Counted from the stretch's first letter, positions 47,403 through 58,936 are shown. The stretch: DNA of 64,000 nucleotides from Ananas comosus (GCF_001540865.1 NC_033623.1:5739545-5803544), one strand, 5' to 3'. Notes: generated by a model not told the origin, from the sequence alone. Program-made: numbers and translations.

Positions 47403-47403
<1 letters not shown>
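47155..47403. mobile_element. (TA)n-flanked fold-back MITE, copy 3
   Basis: The left end reads GCTACTATACTATC and the right end is its inverse (GATAGTAT-like, AGTAGCCGGAC); ACTATTGAGTTTTC occurs in both arms in opposite orientation. (TA)n tracts lie on both sides. The interior GGTTAGGATGATAGTAGTCC is shared with copy 4 next to it. Confidence 0.7.
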
Positions 47404-47441
<38 letters not shown>

Positions 47442-47460
47442 TATTATATATTATATATAT

Positions 47461-47703
47461 AGGCTCGGGCTACTATACTCTAATGGTTATAGACCCCATG
47501 TACTCATAAATTTTTAACGTTGATTGATGGGTGTGTGGTTAGGATGATGGTGGTCCTCACATTAGAATGATAGTGGTCCCGTAGGGTTTGGATAGTTGGT
47601 TAAATAATATGATCTAAGGATAATAATTAATGGAATATAATCTAAGGGTCGAAACTTATATAAGTATAAAGGAGTCAATACTCATAAAGTATAGTTCGGA
47701 CTC
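47461..47703. mobile_element. (TA)n-flanked fold-back MITE, copy 4
   Basis: It begins AGGCTCGGGCTACTATACTC and ends AAAGTATAGTTCGGACTC, with (TA)n on both sides. Interior blocks GGTTAGGATGATGGTGGTCC and AATGATAGTGGTCC match copy 3, so these are two insertions of one family about 60 bases apart. Confidence 0.7.
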
Positions 47704-50700
47704 TTATATATATATATATATTATATATATATATATAATGTATTTTAATTATATATATAGCTTTATTTATTTGGGCCATATTGTTGGCCATAAAATAACC
47801 AAAAGTACAACCGTGCATTGAGCCCAACTCTTAAATTTACATAACACACTCTCTCTTTCAGACTTTTCACTGTTGCACATAACCCTAAAACATGATAACA
47901 TTCAATTCTCAAATTCCTACTTTTTTTCCTCTCTCTCTCTCTCTCTCTCAAACCCTCATCCACTCAGGAAGTCACCCTAGCTCACATTTCTTATAATTAT
48001 TTTGTATTTTAAACTATTGGACATGTTGCATCAAATTGTAGGTAATGTTCTATAAAAATTAAACTATTGATTATATAATGTCGAGAATTTCAATCGGCTC
48101 GTTTAGAGCTCGAGCTCGGCTCGACTCAAAATTAGGCTCGCTCGAGCTCGGCTCGAATTAATTTCAAGCCGAGCTTGAGCCTAAATTTAGGCTCGAAATT
48201 AATTTCAAGCCGAATTTGAGCTGACATAAGCTCGCTCGAGCTCGGCTCGTTTCCACCCCTATGTATATTTTAGGTGATATATATATGTCTTAAGGTTGCC
48301 CTAAGCCGAGTCCCTTCTCTTCTCCACTCTCGGCGCGCAGCCCCTATCCTAAGCCCCTCCTCCTCTCTACTCTCGGCCGCCGCCGAGCCACCCCTGCTCG
48401 CTGTCGGCGACCACCCCGGCCAGCGGGGGCATTACGAAGGTCTCACCCTTCTCATTTTTTCTCTCCTCCTCTTTTTTTTTACCTCGGTTTTTCCCCCTCT
48501 TGTATTTGTAGTTGTGGCCATGGTAGCCGCCGCCACCCTACTGTGGGCCGCCATCGCCGCCGACTGCTTCTGGGTTAGGCGGACCCTCTTCTCCACTCTC
48601 AGCCACCGCCCCGAGCTCGAGCTCGAGCCCAAGCCTGAGCTCGAGGCCGAGCCCGAGCCCGAAGGAAGCCAGCCAGATCTGTTTAGATCTGGCTGCCGCC
48701 AAGCCACCGTCGGCACCTGCCTCCCTCGACCCCCGTCGTGCAAGGCTCGGCCGAGCTTGGTTTTGTGGTGACTGAGCCTCACCCACCGCCGCCGTCGCCC
48801 TTTCTTGGTCGTCGGCCAAGGGGAGCTCGGGGTTCCCTTTCCTCTTCAACATCGACTATAGCCGACGCGCATGCTCGTAAGTCACCGGCAGCCGGCCAGA
48901 ACCCCTTGGCTCCTTGCACTTTGAGGTAGGGCTCAAAAGTGGGCCCTTCACTTTTCACGGCGATCCGACACTCCTCGCTCGATCCGAAAATGGGCACGAC
49001 AATCCTCTTTGCCTACTGAACACCGTGCTCACCTTCGTTGTGGCCGGTGATCCTTTATTGTAGAGTTTTGGCTTCCTCGCCCTCGGAGCCACTTAGTCGC
49101 TGAACTTGGTGACGCTACGCCGCACTCCTTGGCAGTCGTGCGCGCTCCGAACAGCAAGCACGGTGTCCATCATGTCAAGACCTTCTAGATCATGCCTTCA
49201 TTCGGATTCCGAAGTCGCGGAATCGGCAGTATGGCCCTAAACACATGCTTTATTATTGTTTTTATTGTCCGCCGTGTGTTCGGCAGAATGCCACAGCGAC
49301 CCTTTTTGTGTTGTTTGTCCCAAACAGTGTGGGATCTTGCTCGAATAGGTCGAACTCGATGTTCGAGGTCTTGGAATCCCTCAATTGGGATTTCAAGTTG
49401 ATCGGTACACAAATTGGGGTTTAGATGCATTTTTCGTGTGCATTTCGGTTTCGTTTTTCGCGAAGTGGGTGGTCGCTGCTGGTTGCAGCAGTAGGGAAGC
49501 CTAATTAGTCAGCAATGGACCCTAGGTGGGTTCCGGAGCTTAATTATGATTTCCGGAAATCCAATACGGCGGATTTTGGAGTTTTCGCACCCGGATCGCG
49601 CCACTCAGGATACAGCTATCCCAACACCCAAAAGTGAGTGTTTTGAGACAGCGGGAATGGTCGCATGACCTTTGGAGTATCTCAGGACACTTCGGGGCTT
49701 AACGGAATCCCAAAACACGAAAATCGAGAGATTTCGCGAGCGGTTTCATATCGCGCTGATTGTTGCTAATTGCAGCGGTTTTGTAGCCTTATTGGCTAGT
49801 GTTGGGGTGAGGTGTGACACCTCTGGTTGTAGCAAGATGGGTGCTGGTGGCTTCGGTGCCAAAGGGGCACTTCGGGAGCCACACCTGTAATTTTCGGAAT
49901 CTCGATTTTTTGTTTCGGCGCACTACTTGTGCGGCTGCTCCAATAGCATTAAAATGATGGGTTGGGACAACGGCAGAGGTAAGATAAGTGTGGGACTCAT
50001 TTTGGGACATTTCGTGGGTTGGGGTGACATTCCGACGAGTCGGTGTGACAATTGGGCGATCTTTTAGTGACCGTGGAATGGGATGCGAAAATCCTATTGT
50101 TCGCCTATTTGATTTCACTTGGAATCATAACTCTTGTAATTAGTGGGTTTGAGCTAATTATAGTTTTGGTTCGGCCTTTGCTTAGGTCCGGATTGTGGCC
50201 GAAGACATCGATAGAGTGTCGACGACCCAGTTTCATTCTACGGTAGAGGTGGGTACTTCGATCCGAAGTTTGTTCAGCGGTGACTACTCGGTGACTTCTT
50301 TCCTCTCTTCTACTTTTTGATTGTATAGTATATCAATATTTACTTACTGAGTTTTTAGACATTATTTGATTTTTCATTTGTCTACTCTACGGCATTTTTA
50401 TCTATGGTGCCATAATCTAGTTGTAGAGTAGCATATTGATTCTGTTAGACGTTTGTGAATTACTCTTCCGACTAGTTGCCGTTGTGGGCCATTGAGCATA
50501 CTGCATCGATTGCCATAACTTGTGAGCATTTTCACGTACACCAGCAGTCTGATCCACCGCAAGAAAGTGTTCTTTTTCGAAAAAGTGGTCATACATCCGA
50601 CCCGTGAGCCCTATAAGGTGCCTGTTAGGGTTATATGCCAAGTGGGCGAGCAGGATGTGGTTTAGCCTAAGGTCCTTCAACCAATATGGCAGTAGTTTCG

Positions 50701-51447
50701 GTTGTTGGTTTCGTTTACCCTTTTGATGCATTGGTACGTTTTATGGTTAGTTACAGTAGCAGATAGTTTTATACTAATTGGAAGTTGTAGTTCCTTTCTA
50801 GTCATTTTTGCTACCATTTCAGTATACCTGTTGATTATGCCTAGTTGTTTTCTGCTCGGTAGCGGTATTTTCGCATTTATTTCTATTATTATCTCATTGC
50901 TATTGACTTTACGATATCTATTCATTGCTTTGATTATCTCTTCTTTTGCCGGTCAATACGTCTCGCTTTCGTCGGCTTGTGGTACCCACTAGAAGGAGAG
51001 ATATGTTTACATGTTCTCACCCCCACATCATTTTTTAGGTGATGTGGACAGTGAGGGTTGGGACGATGCATGAGAACGATACTAGATAGCTGCATTCCAG
51101 ATCCGTCTGTTGTTGACGTTTACTATCATTCGGTTGGATTAGTTTAGTTCTTTAATCAAGCAATGTTTAAATATAATTGATATATGTGAATCATAATTTC
51201 ATACGATCGCTATGTTATTTGTGTTGTGTGGTTGTATATGTGGTTGGCTATTTTTTGAGTTGCTACGCCGTGCATGTATAAGGGAGACTCTATTCATCTA
51301 TATAAGGGATCTTTTGTCTATGTGGCGGGTCTGTGTGAGTTCGCATGCTGTTCTCAAAGGTGTTAAAAAAACAAATTTACACGTTTTTCACTAGCTTTTC
51401 TAAAAAGGATTTTCAAAGAACCCCGGGGCGTGACATCTTTCTTTTCT

Positions 51448-52449
51448 TCATCTATTTCTTCTCTTTTATTTCCAGCTTCATTTAATGCATGCTTATTCTC
51501 TAATTTCTTTTATTATTCCAAATTTGTTTAAAAAATTCTAAAATTCAGTTCTATATAAAATATAGGCTCATCACTAGTAAGATAGATTGAGATTTTTCTA
51601 ATTTGTTTTTGCATCAGTTTTGGTATTAGAACAAAATTGGTCCAAAAATAATTCCAAAATTGTTCCTTAAATTTTACGATCATGAATTCTACTCTTATTT
51701 CTTGCAAACTTCTATGAGATTTGATAGAGCTTCTTGTCGAGTATAAATTGATCATCAATTTTCTCTCAATCTTATTTCAAGAAAATTCTTCGAAAAACTA
51801 GATCTTATTCTATGTCATTGTTTTTCTACTTTTCTGGTGCCTTATGATAACACTATTATCGAATCTAAATATATTAAATTTGACATGCTGACAATGCAAG
51901 ATGAATATAAAGAGGAAATTGTATTTATTGTGGTTGATATGGAAAGATGTGACATACTCGTTGGACGATTATTGCTTGAGGCCAAAAATGCATTTTTAGC
52001 CTTAGAGGAAAATAAGCATATCCAAGGTTGTAAATAATGGATAGCGGGCACATAGCGTTTGGAGAAGGTCTCATAGCGAAAAGTGGATAGTAGACCCAGA
52101 TCCTTACATTTTTTCATCAGATTATGCCAAGAGCATGTGAGTTTTGGTTTCCGGATTCGTTTGACCATTTGCATCGATTAAAACCTGTGGGAGCCTATTT
52201 GAGATCGATAGAGACACTCTTTTATACTCGATAGGATCACGCCCTAGAGTACTGCTCCCAAATCTAGCTTTCTTGTGTTGATGTCACAGCTGCCCCTTTG
52301 GGCATTCTGCTTTGGTCAGCCAGCTCCATGGGTGGTGCGCATAGTAAATAAGGCACAAGCTTGACTGGCCGGTTGGCGGTCCTTGTAGATTGGGTTAGTT
52401 GTGACTGTTCGTAGCTAGCGATGCATATGTGTACAGTGAACATGACATG
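51448..52449. other. Unassigned DNA between LTRs
   Basis: A plus-strand frame at 51837-52037 ends in CDILVGRLLLEAKNAF, which faintly recalls the C-terminal end of retroviral-type proteases, but no catalytic D-S/T-G was found upstream in that frame. No termini were recognised. It may be decayed retroelement interior. Confidence 0.35.
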
Positions 52450-52712
52450 TGTAATATGCTGAACTTCTATAATTATGAAGTTTTCGTGGGAACTAGCTTA
52501 AAAAGCTAATAAAATGGTTCCAGCGAAGTTTGAAAAGCATTTGAGTGTTTTCGGCGCAAACTGGATGGTAAAACGAATTCGAAAAGGTAAAATCTGTCAA
52601 AGTGGCAGATTTTGTATTGAGTACCGATACTAGAATCTGGTTACCGGTACGCAATACAAAGTAAGGAAAATGAGTTTTCGGGTTTTGAGAAATCAAATCT
52701 GAGTATCGGTAC
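52450..52712 (+). mobile_element. Family B-like LTR, 5' end only
   Basis: TGTAATATGCTGAACTTC matches the start of the B LTR at 22803, and about 100 bases align. It carries a TACCGATACT/TTACCGGTAC pair at about 52620-52650. It is cut at 52712 by the Tekay element's 3' LTR; the insertion point is the GGTAC of a TATCGGTAC site. The remainder of this LTR would lie beyond the window's right end. Confidence 0.65.
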
Positions 52713-54883
52713 TGTCATGCCCCGCGACCGATCCCTTTGGCTGGTCCGGGCACGTCGAACAGACGCCGAACGGACAGCACCTCCCCTGTCCGCCTAAGGC
52801 TCAACAACAAGTACAAATTGAGTAGAGAAATTTGCACATGCGGAAACATACATAATTGGCTTGCACGAGGGCAAGCAATAGCCAAAGTGAAAGTACTAAC
52901 TAAACATGCATACAAGTAATATGATTAGTTTTTAACCACATACATGTATTCAACTTATACATTTATATTTTTTTCTTTAACATCATGTCTTCTCTTGATA
53001 CATCACATGATATCCCCAAAATATAATCTTTTTGCATTTAACATAAGTTCCTTTACATCATTCATTTAAACATCTATAATCATCAAAGTACAAAAGATGA
53101 TATATAAGGGTAAGCAACTAAACCAAAATGTAACCAACTCGGGTGGTCCCTGTCTATGGCGCGATACCTTTACCGCGATCATCGGCCGGCTTACTCGGTC
53201 CCAACTCTGTGGAAAAGTGGGGATAAGAACTACAACAAAGTTCCCAGTGGGTTCGGCCGCCGACCTCGCCGACTTTCCCACTAGTTCTAAATCAGGCATA
53301 GTAGAAGAAAGAATAGATAGTAATCAACTAAACAAGTGCAGCTAAAATGTCTGAACAAGATATAATCAATGATTTTGCAAAATTAGAATGCTCATAATGA
53401 ATGCAAGATTACTTCCCAATTCCCGGTCCTTTTGGCTAACCCGTAGGTTTCGCCTTAACCAACCACTTACCAATCCAAGTCCCTACTATCGGGCCCTAAG
53501 CTTCCTCCCGACGAGACCAATAGACTCACCAACCAAATCTCTAGTATTGGGCCCTAAGCTTCCTCCCGATGGGACCGTCTTCTGGGGCAAACACCTTCCC
53601 AGTGATGACAACGCCGGAGCTCATCTCTCGAGGGGGAGCTACCGCCCTCCGAGCCAAGACTATACGCGAGTATGATCAATCCTTAACTTTAAGGATGCCA
53701 AGTTCAATCCAATCCTTTACTTTAATGATGCTATGCTCATATGACCCTTAACTTTAAGGTTGTTAAGTCATAATATCAACTATCTCACTTTACTTGCATT
53801 CTTTAACTTTCATTAGTGTCACTTATACTATTTATTCTTTATACTCATTCATATGCATTTACTAATACCACACACTCTAAGTGTTCAACTCTAGCATTCA
53901 AACTCTTTGATGCCACTCTATGTGTTTACTAATTCCACATAATTCATATGTCATAATGTCATCTTGTTCTTTACCTCATTTAGGTCTTTGTCACCATTCA
54001 TGCATACATAGGGTTTCTACTTTGTTCAACATTCTCATATGTATCTTTATACTACAAGCATGCAAATAACATAATTCAATCAACCCTACAATGCATGAAG
54101 ATACTATACATACATATGCTCAAAAATGACACTTTAGATATAAAACAAAATTCAATGATTTCGAAAAGCACCATCCACCTTGTATGGTTGCAAGGGTGCT
54201 ACGGTTCAAATTTCGAAATTTTTGGGCTCCTATTCCGCGTGCTGCGGTAATCTGTACCAAAACTGGTTTTTTTTTCGATTTCTACGCGTACACTCGTCAG
54301 ATTGCCGAACCGAGCGTACCAACGCGTTCGTATGCCTAGCAATTAGGTTTGTATGAGCTCAATTTAGATCAAAACCCTACTTGAGCAAAACCCCTCTTTT
54401 GGATGCCATAATAATGACATATAGCCTCATTTCTTAATTTGATCTTAGAACTAAACAAAAACAAGCTTAGAAGCATCTAAGAACTTCTCTAAAACTATTT
54501 CTAGGTCAATCAAACCATTCTTAGGGTATCTAACATAAACTCTAGAAATCCACCATGAGAGCACATGAAGAAAACATGGATTTTCATGTGTTCATGGCCT
54601 TTACTAGGTTTCTAGCCTTGCAAGAAGATCAAAACTCAAAGATTTAGGGTATAAAACCAAGCCCTAGCATCATTGTTGCATAAAAACTCACCTTAGTCCA
54701 AGAGCACTCCAAGGTCCACCTTGTAGGAGAGACCCAACCCTTCAAAAGTCCCAAATCCACCTTCAAATCCCCTCCAATCCACCTCTTTTAGCCTTGGTGG
54801 AGAGCTCCAAGAGAGAGAGCGGGAGAGAAATGAGTTGGAGAGGTGTTTTGGCTTTGAAAGGGAGAGAGAGGGTGTGTGGGGTC

Positions 54884-54890
54884 TTATATA
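54884..54890 (-). promoter_or_regulatory. TATA box of the Tekay LTR
   Basis: TATATAA in sense orientation is followed by a CT-rich leader and preceded by the ACCGGT palindrome array, the arrangement expected of an LTR promoter. Confidence 0.7.
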
Positions 54891-54965
54891 GGCTGCCAAA
54901 ATTGCAAAAGACCCTTCCTCTTTTCATATTTGCAGCAGACCAAAGTCTGCTGCGAGGTCCATTTA

Positions 54966-55144
54966 GTACCGGTACAAGGTGAATCTGTCACCGGTTACCC
55001 GATTACGCAGAGGCTAACCCGAGAGCTGCTTCTCTCGTGTAATACACTTAGTACCGGTACACACCAGGGGTGTCACCGGTTCAACAACCTTTTTTTCTCA
55101 AATCCGAGAGCTGTTTCTCTCGGTCTGATGCATGTTACCGGTAC
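54966..55144 (-). promoter_or_regulatory. 84-bp tandem array with GTACCGGTAC palindromes (U3)
   Basis: GTACCGGTAC at 54966 and 55051 and TTACCGGTAC at 55135 are 85 and 84 bases apart. Between them lie ACCGGTT and CCGAGAGCTGnTTCTC inverted-repeat blocks. The 5' LTR of the other A element has the same array at 7628, 7711 and 7795 (83-84 spacing). It lies 75-260 bases upstream of the TATA box. Confidence 0.7.
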
Positions 55145-55386
55145 AAGCTCAGTGCATTACCGGTAACAAAAGTTCCAGACTTCAATTTTCGCTTCAATTT
55201 TCGCATCGTTTCAACTCCAATTCGCGCCGAGCAATACTAAAACCTTTCTAGCTTATTTGGAACTCAACTTTAACCCTTCCAAGCTTGTTGGAATGTTAAA
55301 TGGACTCTGTCCAAGTATTTCTTTCGGACACTTTAGTCAATTTGGCTAAAGTCCGATATACTCTACCGAGATTTCAGTATATTATA

Positions 55387-55400
55387 TTCTGCACCCCTTA
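55387..55400 (-). promoter_or_regulatory. Polypurine tract next to 3' LTR
   Basis: On the minus strand TAAGGGGTGCAGAA directly precedes the 3' LTR start. It is the position and composition expected of the plus-strand primer. Confidence 0.75.
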
Positions 55401-55450
55401 AAATTAGTTTCGTCCGCGAAACTAACTCAATCGAAATCTAACTCCATACC

Positions 55451-56209
55451 TCAATTCAGCTCTTCAAAGAGATGAGGATGACGCTCTCTCATCACATCCT
55501 CAAGCTCCCAATTATCTTCCTGATCGTCGTGGTTGCTCCAATGGAGTTTAACATACGGAATTTCGCGGTTCCGTAGTTTTCTCACCTCTCAGGCAACGAT
55601 ATATGCCGGGAACTCCTCATAAGTCATATCCTTTTGAAGCTCAATCGGTTCATACGAGAAAATGTACTCAGGATCGTGAACATACTTGCGTAGATTTGAC
55701 ACATGAAAAATATTGTGAACTCCCGCAAGCCTCGGTGGTAATGCAAGCTTGTAAGCCACCGCACCGACCTGTTCCAATATTTCATACGGTCCAACGTACC
55801 GGGGACTTAGTTTCCCACGAACTCCAAACCGCTTTACTCCTCTCATTGGCGATACCTTAAAAAATACGCGGTCTCCAACCGCGAACTCTCCATCCTTTTT
55901 CCGCTTGTCGGTATAGCTCTTTTGCCGAGATTGCGTCGTCGCAAGACATTGGCGGGCAAGGTGAGCTTTCTCCTCCGCCTCCCACACCACATCAGGGCCA
56001 AGTGTCACCCTCTCGCCCACATCGCTCTAATGGATAGGAGAGCGACACTTCTTTCGATAAAGGGCCTCGAATGGTGCCATCACGATACTCTTTTGGTAAC
56101 TATTATTGTACGCGAACTCTGTCATCGGTAAATGATCATGCCATCCGCTCTTATAATCAAGTACACACGCCCGACGCATATCCTCAAGAATTTGTATTGT
56201 CCTCTCTGA
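55451..56209 (-). pseudogene. Integrase C-terminus and chromodomain (Tekay pol end)
   Basis: The frame continues from the integrase core with SERTIQIL (holding the third catalytic acid, E), then VGDRVFFKVSPMRGVKRFG and LSPRYVGPYEIL (the GPY/F module) and HNIFHVSNLRKY. After an in-frame stop near 55590 comes VRKLRNREIPYVKLHWSNHD...NWELEDVMRERHPHLFEE, a chromodomain with the aromatic residues typical of Tekay. It ends at a TGA at 55451-55453. Stops at about 56207 (CAA to TAA type), 56040 (TAG) and 55590 (TGA) break it. Chromodomains are thought to direct integration to chosen chromatin. Confidence 0.9.
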
Positions 56210-57277
56210 TTAACTATCATTTTGAGGATGAAATGTCGTGCTAAAATCGAGCCGTGTGCCCAAAGCGTCCTGTAGGCTCCTCCAAAACTGAGATGTGAAC
56301 CTTAGGTCTTGATCCGATACAATAGACACCGGAACCCCATGAAGTCTCACAACCTCGTCGAGATATACTTGAGCCAATTTGTCTCCGGACCACGTAGTAT
56401 GAATCGGTAAGAAGTATGCTGACTTCGTCAACCGTTCCACTATTACCCAAATTACATCGTGTCCGCCTTGAGACCTAGGCAAATCGGTCACGAAATCCAT
56501 TGCGATATCTTCCCATTTCCAAACGGGTATAGATAAACTTTGCAAATTTTTCGCCGAAAACTGGCGCTCCGCTTTCACTTGTTGACACGTAAGACATTGC
56601 GCCACGAACTCCCCAATGTCTTTCTTCATGCCCGGCCACCAATAATGCATTTTCAAATCTTGAAACATCTTGATGCCGCCCAGGTGTACACTATAGGGAG
56701 ATTGATGCGCTTCTTGCATGATTGCCTTTCGAATGTCCTCATCCTTGGGCACACACCAACGATTCCTGAATCGAAGTGCGCCATCGGTTCCAATGCCAAA
56801 ATCATCGGCACTACCGCTCTCAACTTCTCCCTGCACTTTTTGGAGATAAGGATCGGAAGCTTGTAGATCCTTAATCTTCTCCAACAAGGTCGGTTGCGCA
56901 ACCAATGTGGCGAGTGTTGCCGGCACTCCCGGCGCTACTACTTCAAGACCAAACCGTTGCATCTCTTTTTGCAATGACGGTTGGGGTGTAATTGCCGAAG
57001 CCAAGTTTTCCACCGATTCTCTACTTAGAGCATCGGCCACGACATTTGTTTTTTCGGGGTGGTATAGGATAGTGACATCATAGTCCTTTAACAACTCCAA
57101 CCACCGCAGCTGTCGCATATTCAATTCCTTTTGGGTGAACAAGTATTTGAGACTCTTATGATCCGTGTAGATCTCACAATGCTCACCGTACAAGTAATGC
57201 CTCCATAACTTTAGCGCGAATATCACCGCAGCTAGTTCAAGATCATGAATCGGGTAGTTTTTCTCATAGCTCTTCAA
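56210..57277 (-). pseudogene. RNase H C-terminus and integrase core (Tekay pol)
   Basis: It starts inside RNase [21 protein letters not shown], then [12 protein letters not shown] and VVADALSRE, keeping the catalytic acids. Integrase follows: the HHCC zinc module (HQSPYSVH ... CLTCQQ) and the core with MDFVTDLP and [10 protein letters not shown], giving the first two D residues of D,D-35-E; the E is just past the stop at 56207-56209. About 355 codons are open. Upstream it is separated from RT by two TAA stops (near 57308 and 57278). Confidence 0.92.
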
Positions 57278-57310
57278 TTAGCGCGATGCATATGCGATGA
57301 CTCGCCCATT

Positions 57311-58531
57311 TTACATCAAAACACACCCAAGACCGATATATGAAGCGTCACTGTACACTACAAAGGTCTTCCCCGAAGTTGGTAGACCAAGCACCGGGGT
57401 CGATGTCAACTTTTTCTTTAATTCCTCGAAGCTCCAATTACAATCGTCGCTCCAAACGTACTTCACCCCTTTGTGTGCAAGGCGCGTTAGCAGAGTAGTT
57501 ATTTTAGCAAACCCCTCCACGAACGGCCGGTAGTAGCCTGCAAGTCCAAGAAAACTGCGGATCTCCGCTACACTTGTCGGGCGAGGCCAATATTTAATTG
57601 CCTCAACTTTCTTTGGATCAACTGAAATGCCATCACCCGATATCACGGGGCCTAGGAAGGTAACCTCCGAAAGCCAAAATTCGCACTTCTTTAGCTTCGC
57701 ATAAAGCTTCTCATTTCGGAGTATTTCCAACACGGTCCTCAAATGTTCCTCGTGTTCCTCTTCACTCCCCGAATAAACCAACACGTCGTTAATGAATACC
57801 ACGACGCATCGGTCCAACAACGGTCGAAAGACTCGATTCATTAAGTCCATAAATGCTGCCGGGGCATTAGTAAGCCCAAACGGCATTACCGTGAACTCAT
57901 AATAACCATACCGCGTACCGTACACCGTTTTACGCACATCCTTTGGCCGGATCTTCAACTGATGATACCCTGATTGAAGATCAATCTTCGAATATACCCT
58001 AAACCCTCACAACTGATCGAATAAATCATCAATCCTCGGCAACGGGTCCTTGTTCTTAATTGTCACTTTGTTCAACTCGCGATAATCCATGCAAAGTCGA
58101 AGTGTACCATCCTTTTTCTTTACAAATAGCACCGGAGCTCCCCACGGTGACACGCTCGGCCTCACAAAGCCTTTTTCGCGCAAGTCTTGCAATTGGGCTT
58201 TTAGCTCCACTAGCTCCACCGGTGCCTTTCTGTACGGAACCTTTGAAATTGGCGCCGCCCCGGGAATCAAATCAATGACGAACTCGATCTCTCGGTCCGG
58301 TGGCAATCCCGGTAACTCCGCCGGAAATACATCCGGAAACTCGCACGCTACCTGAGTATCACTAAGTTCCGAGTGCTCCTTATGAGTATCCACCATTGTT
58401 GCCAAATAGGCCACACATCCACCTTTGATCATTTTCCTCGCCCTCGCCGCCGATACGGTCGCCGCGAAGCGCGAGCTTTTACATGCCCAGCATACTAACT
58501 CCTCTTGGTTAGGTTCACGAAATGTGATCAC
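57311..58531 (-). pseudogene. Reverse transcriptase and RNase H start (Tekay pol)
   Basis: Motifs in order: [54 protein letters not shown], a stop (TGA at about 58004-58006), then [29 protein letters not shown], the active-site block [21 protein letters not shown] and [12 protein letters not shown], and the RNase H start [16 protein letters not shown]. The usual active site has two adjacent Asp; here the first is Asn, which should abolish catalysis. Reading frame is otherwise kept. Confidence 0.93.
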
Positions 58532-58738
58532 CTTACTTTCACAATTGATAACCGCATAATACTTGGAGAGCTAATTGACCCCAAGATTACATCGAATCTC
58601 GACATATGGTTTAGCACCAACAAGTCTATTGGCATAATCCAATCGCCTATCTGAACTGGACAAGCCAAGCACTCCTCATGCACCCTAAATGAATGCTCAG
58701 GTGCATTGACCCACCAATAATCCGGGTTATGTATGATC

Positions 58739-58936
58739 TCTATGTCATGAGTTTTTGCAAATGATGCACCAATAAATGAATGAGATGACTTGTGTCGAAT
58801 AAAGCTCTAGCTCTAGTACCATTGATCAAAATAATACCGGCCACGACATCGACTGCAGGCTGCTCCTCCACCTGAGTGGCAAAAACCCGCCCACTTGGTG
58901 CTCTAGATCCCTCCGGCTGACGCAGTGCTGATGAGC
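58739..58936 (-). pseudogene. gag-pol linker and protease active-site region, frameshifted
   Basis: After the solo D LTR the minus strand continues with PEGSRAPSGRVFATQ, VVAGIILINGTRARALFDT and then a frame change right at the catalytic D-T/S-G motif (about 58795); downstream the usual HSFIGASFA block is in another frame. So the protease is disrupted at its active site. The remaining protease region runs on toward the RT part at 58531. Confidence 0.8.

Larger units (their letters stand above)
46947..48261. mobile_element. Non-autonomous hAT element, perfect 8-bp TSD
   Basis: 1315 bases begin TAGGGCTGGCAAACGAGC and end GCTCGTTTCCACCCCTA, flanked by TGTATATT at 46939-46946 and 48262-48269. Both subterminal regions (about 46965-47135 and 48090-48255) are dense in GGCTCG/CGAGCC and GAGCTCG repeats, as expected of hAT subterminal transposase-binding arrays. 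There is no transposase frame. Two (TA)n-flanked MITEs are nested in the middle. Confidence 0.9.
46128..51435 (+). mobile_element. Solo LTR, family F, with nested hAT; 12-bp flanking repeat
   Basis: It begins TGTATGAGGACTGATTT and ends CCCCGGGGCGTGACA. TCTTTCTTTTCT directly abuts both ends (46116-46127 and 51436-51447). Without the nested hAT element it is about 3.98 kb, close to the other F LTR (4323). Inside are a GC-rich block (about 48291-48960), a donor-like GAG|GTAGG near 48925, the conserved stem with one U-G pair (51001-51016) and TTTTTTAG at 51031-51038. No internal coding region is present. Confidence 0.8.
52713..55386 (-). repeat. Tekay (family A) 3' LTR, 2674 bp
   Basis: It starts TGTCATGCCCC and ends near TATATTATA at 55386 (usual ACA end altered). 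In sense orientation: three GTACCGGTAC-type sites (55144 to 54966), TATATAA at 54890-54884, CT-rich leader, donor-like AAG|GTGAGT with GT at 54691-54690, stem GAACT/AGTTC (53227-53243) and CCACAG ending at 53207. Similar sequences are at 2409-8033 and 63104-64000. Confidence 0.92.

Noticed and set aside
48274..48771. Open frame with Pro/Glu repeats as a gene
   Set aside because: It starts without sound context, is built of GAGCTCGAGC-type repeats, and is the GC-rich part of an F LTR.
51837..52037. Protease-like frame with CDILVGRLLLE
   Set aside because: No catalytic D-S/T-G was found and similarity is too weak to call.
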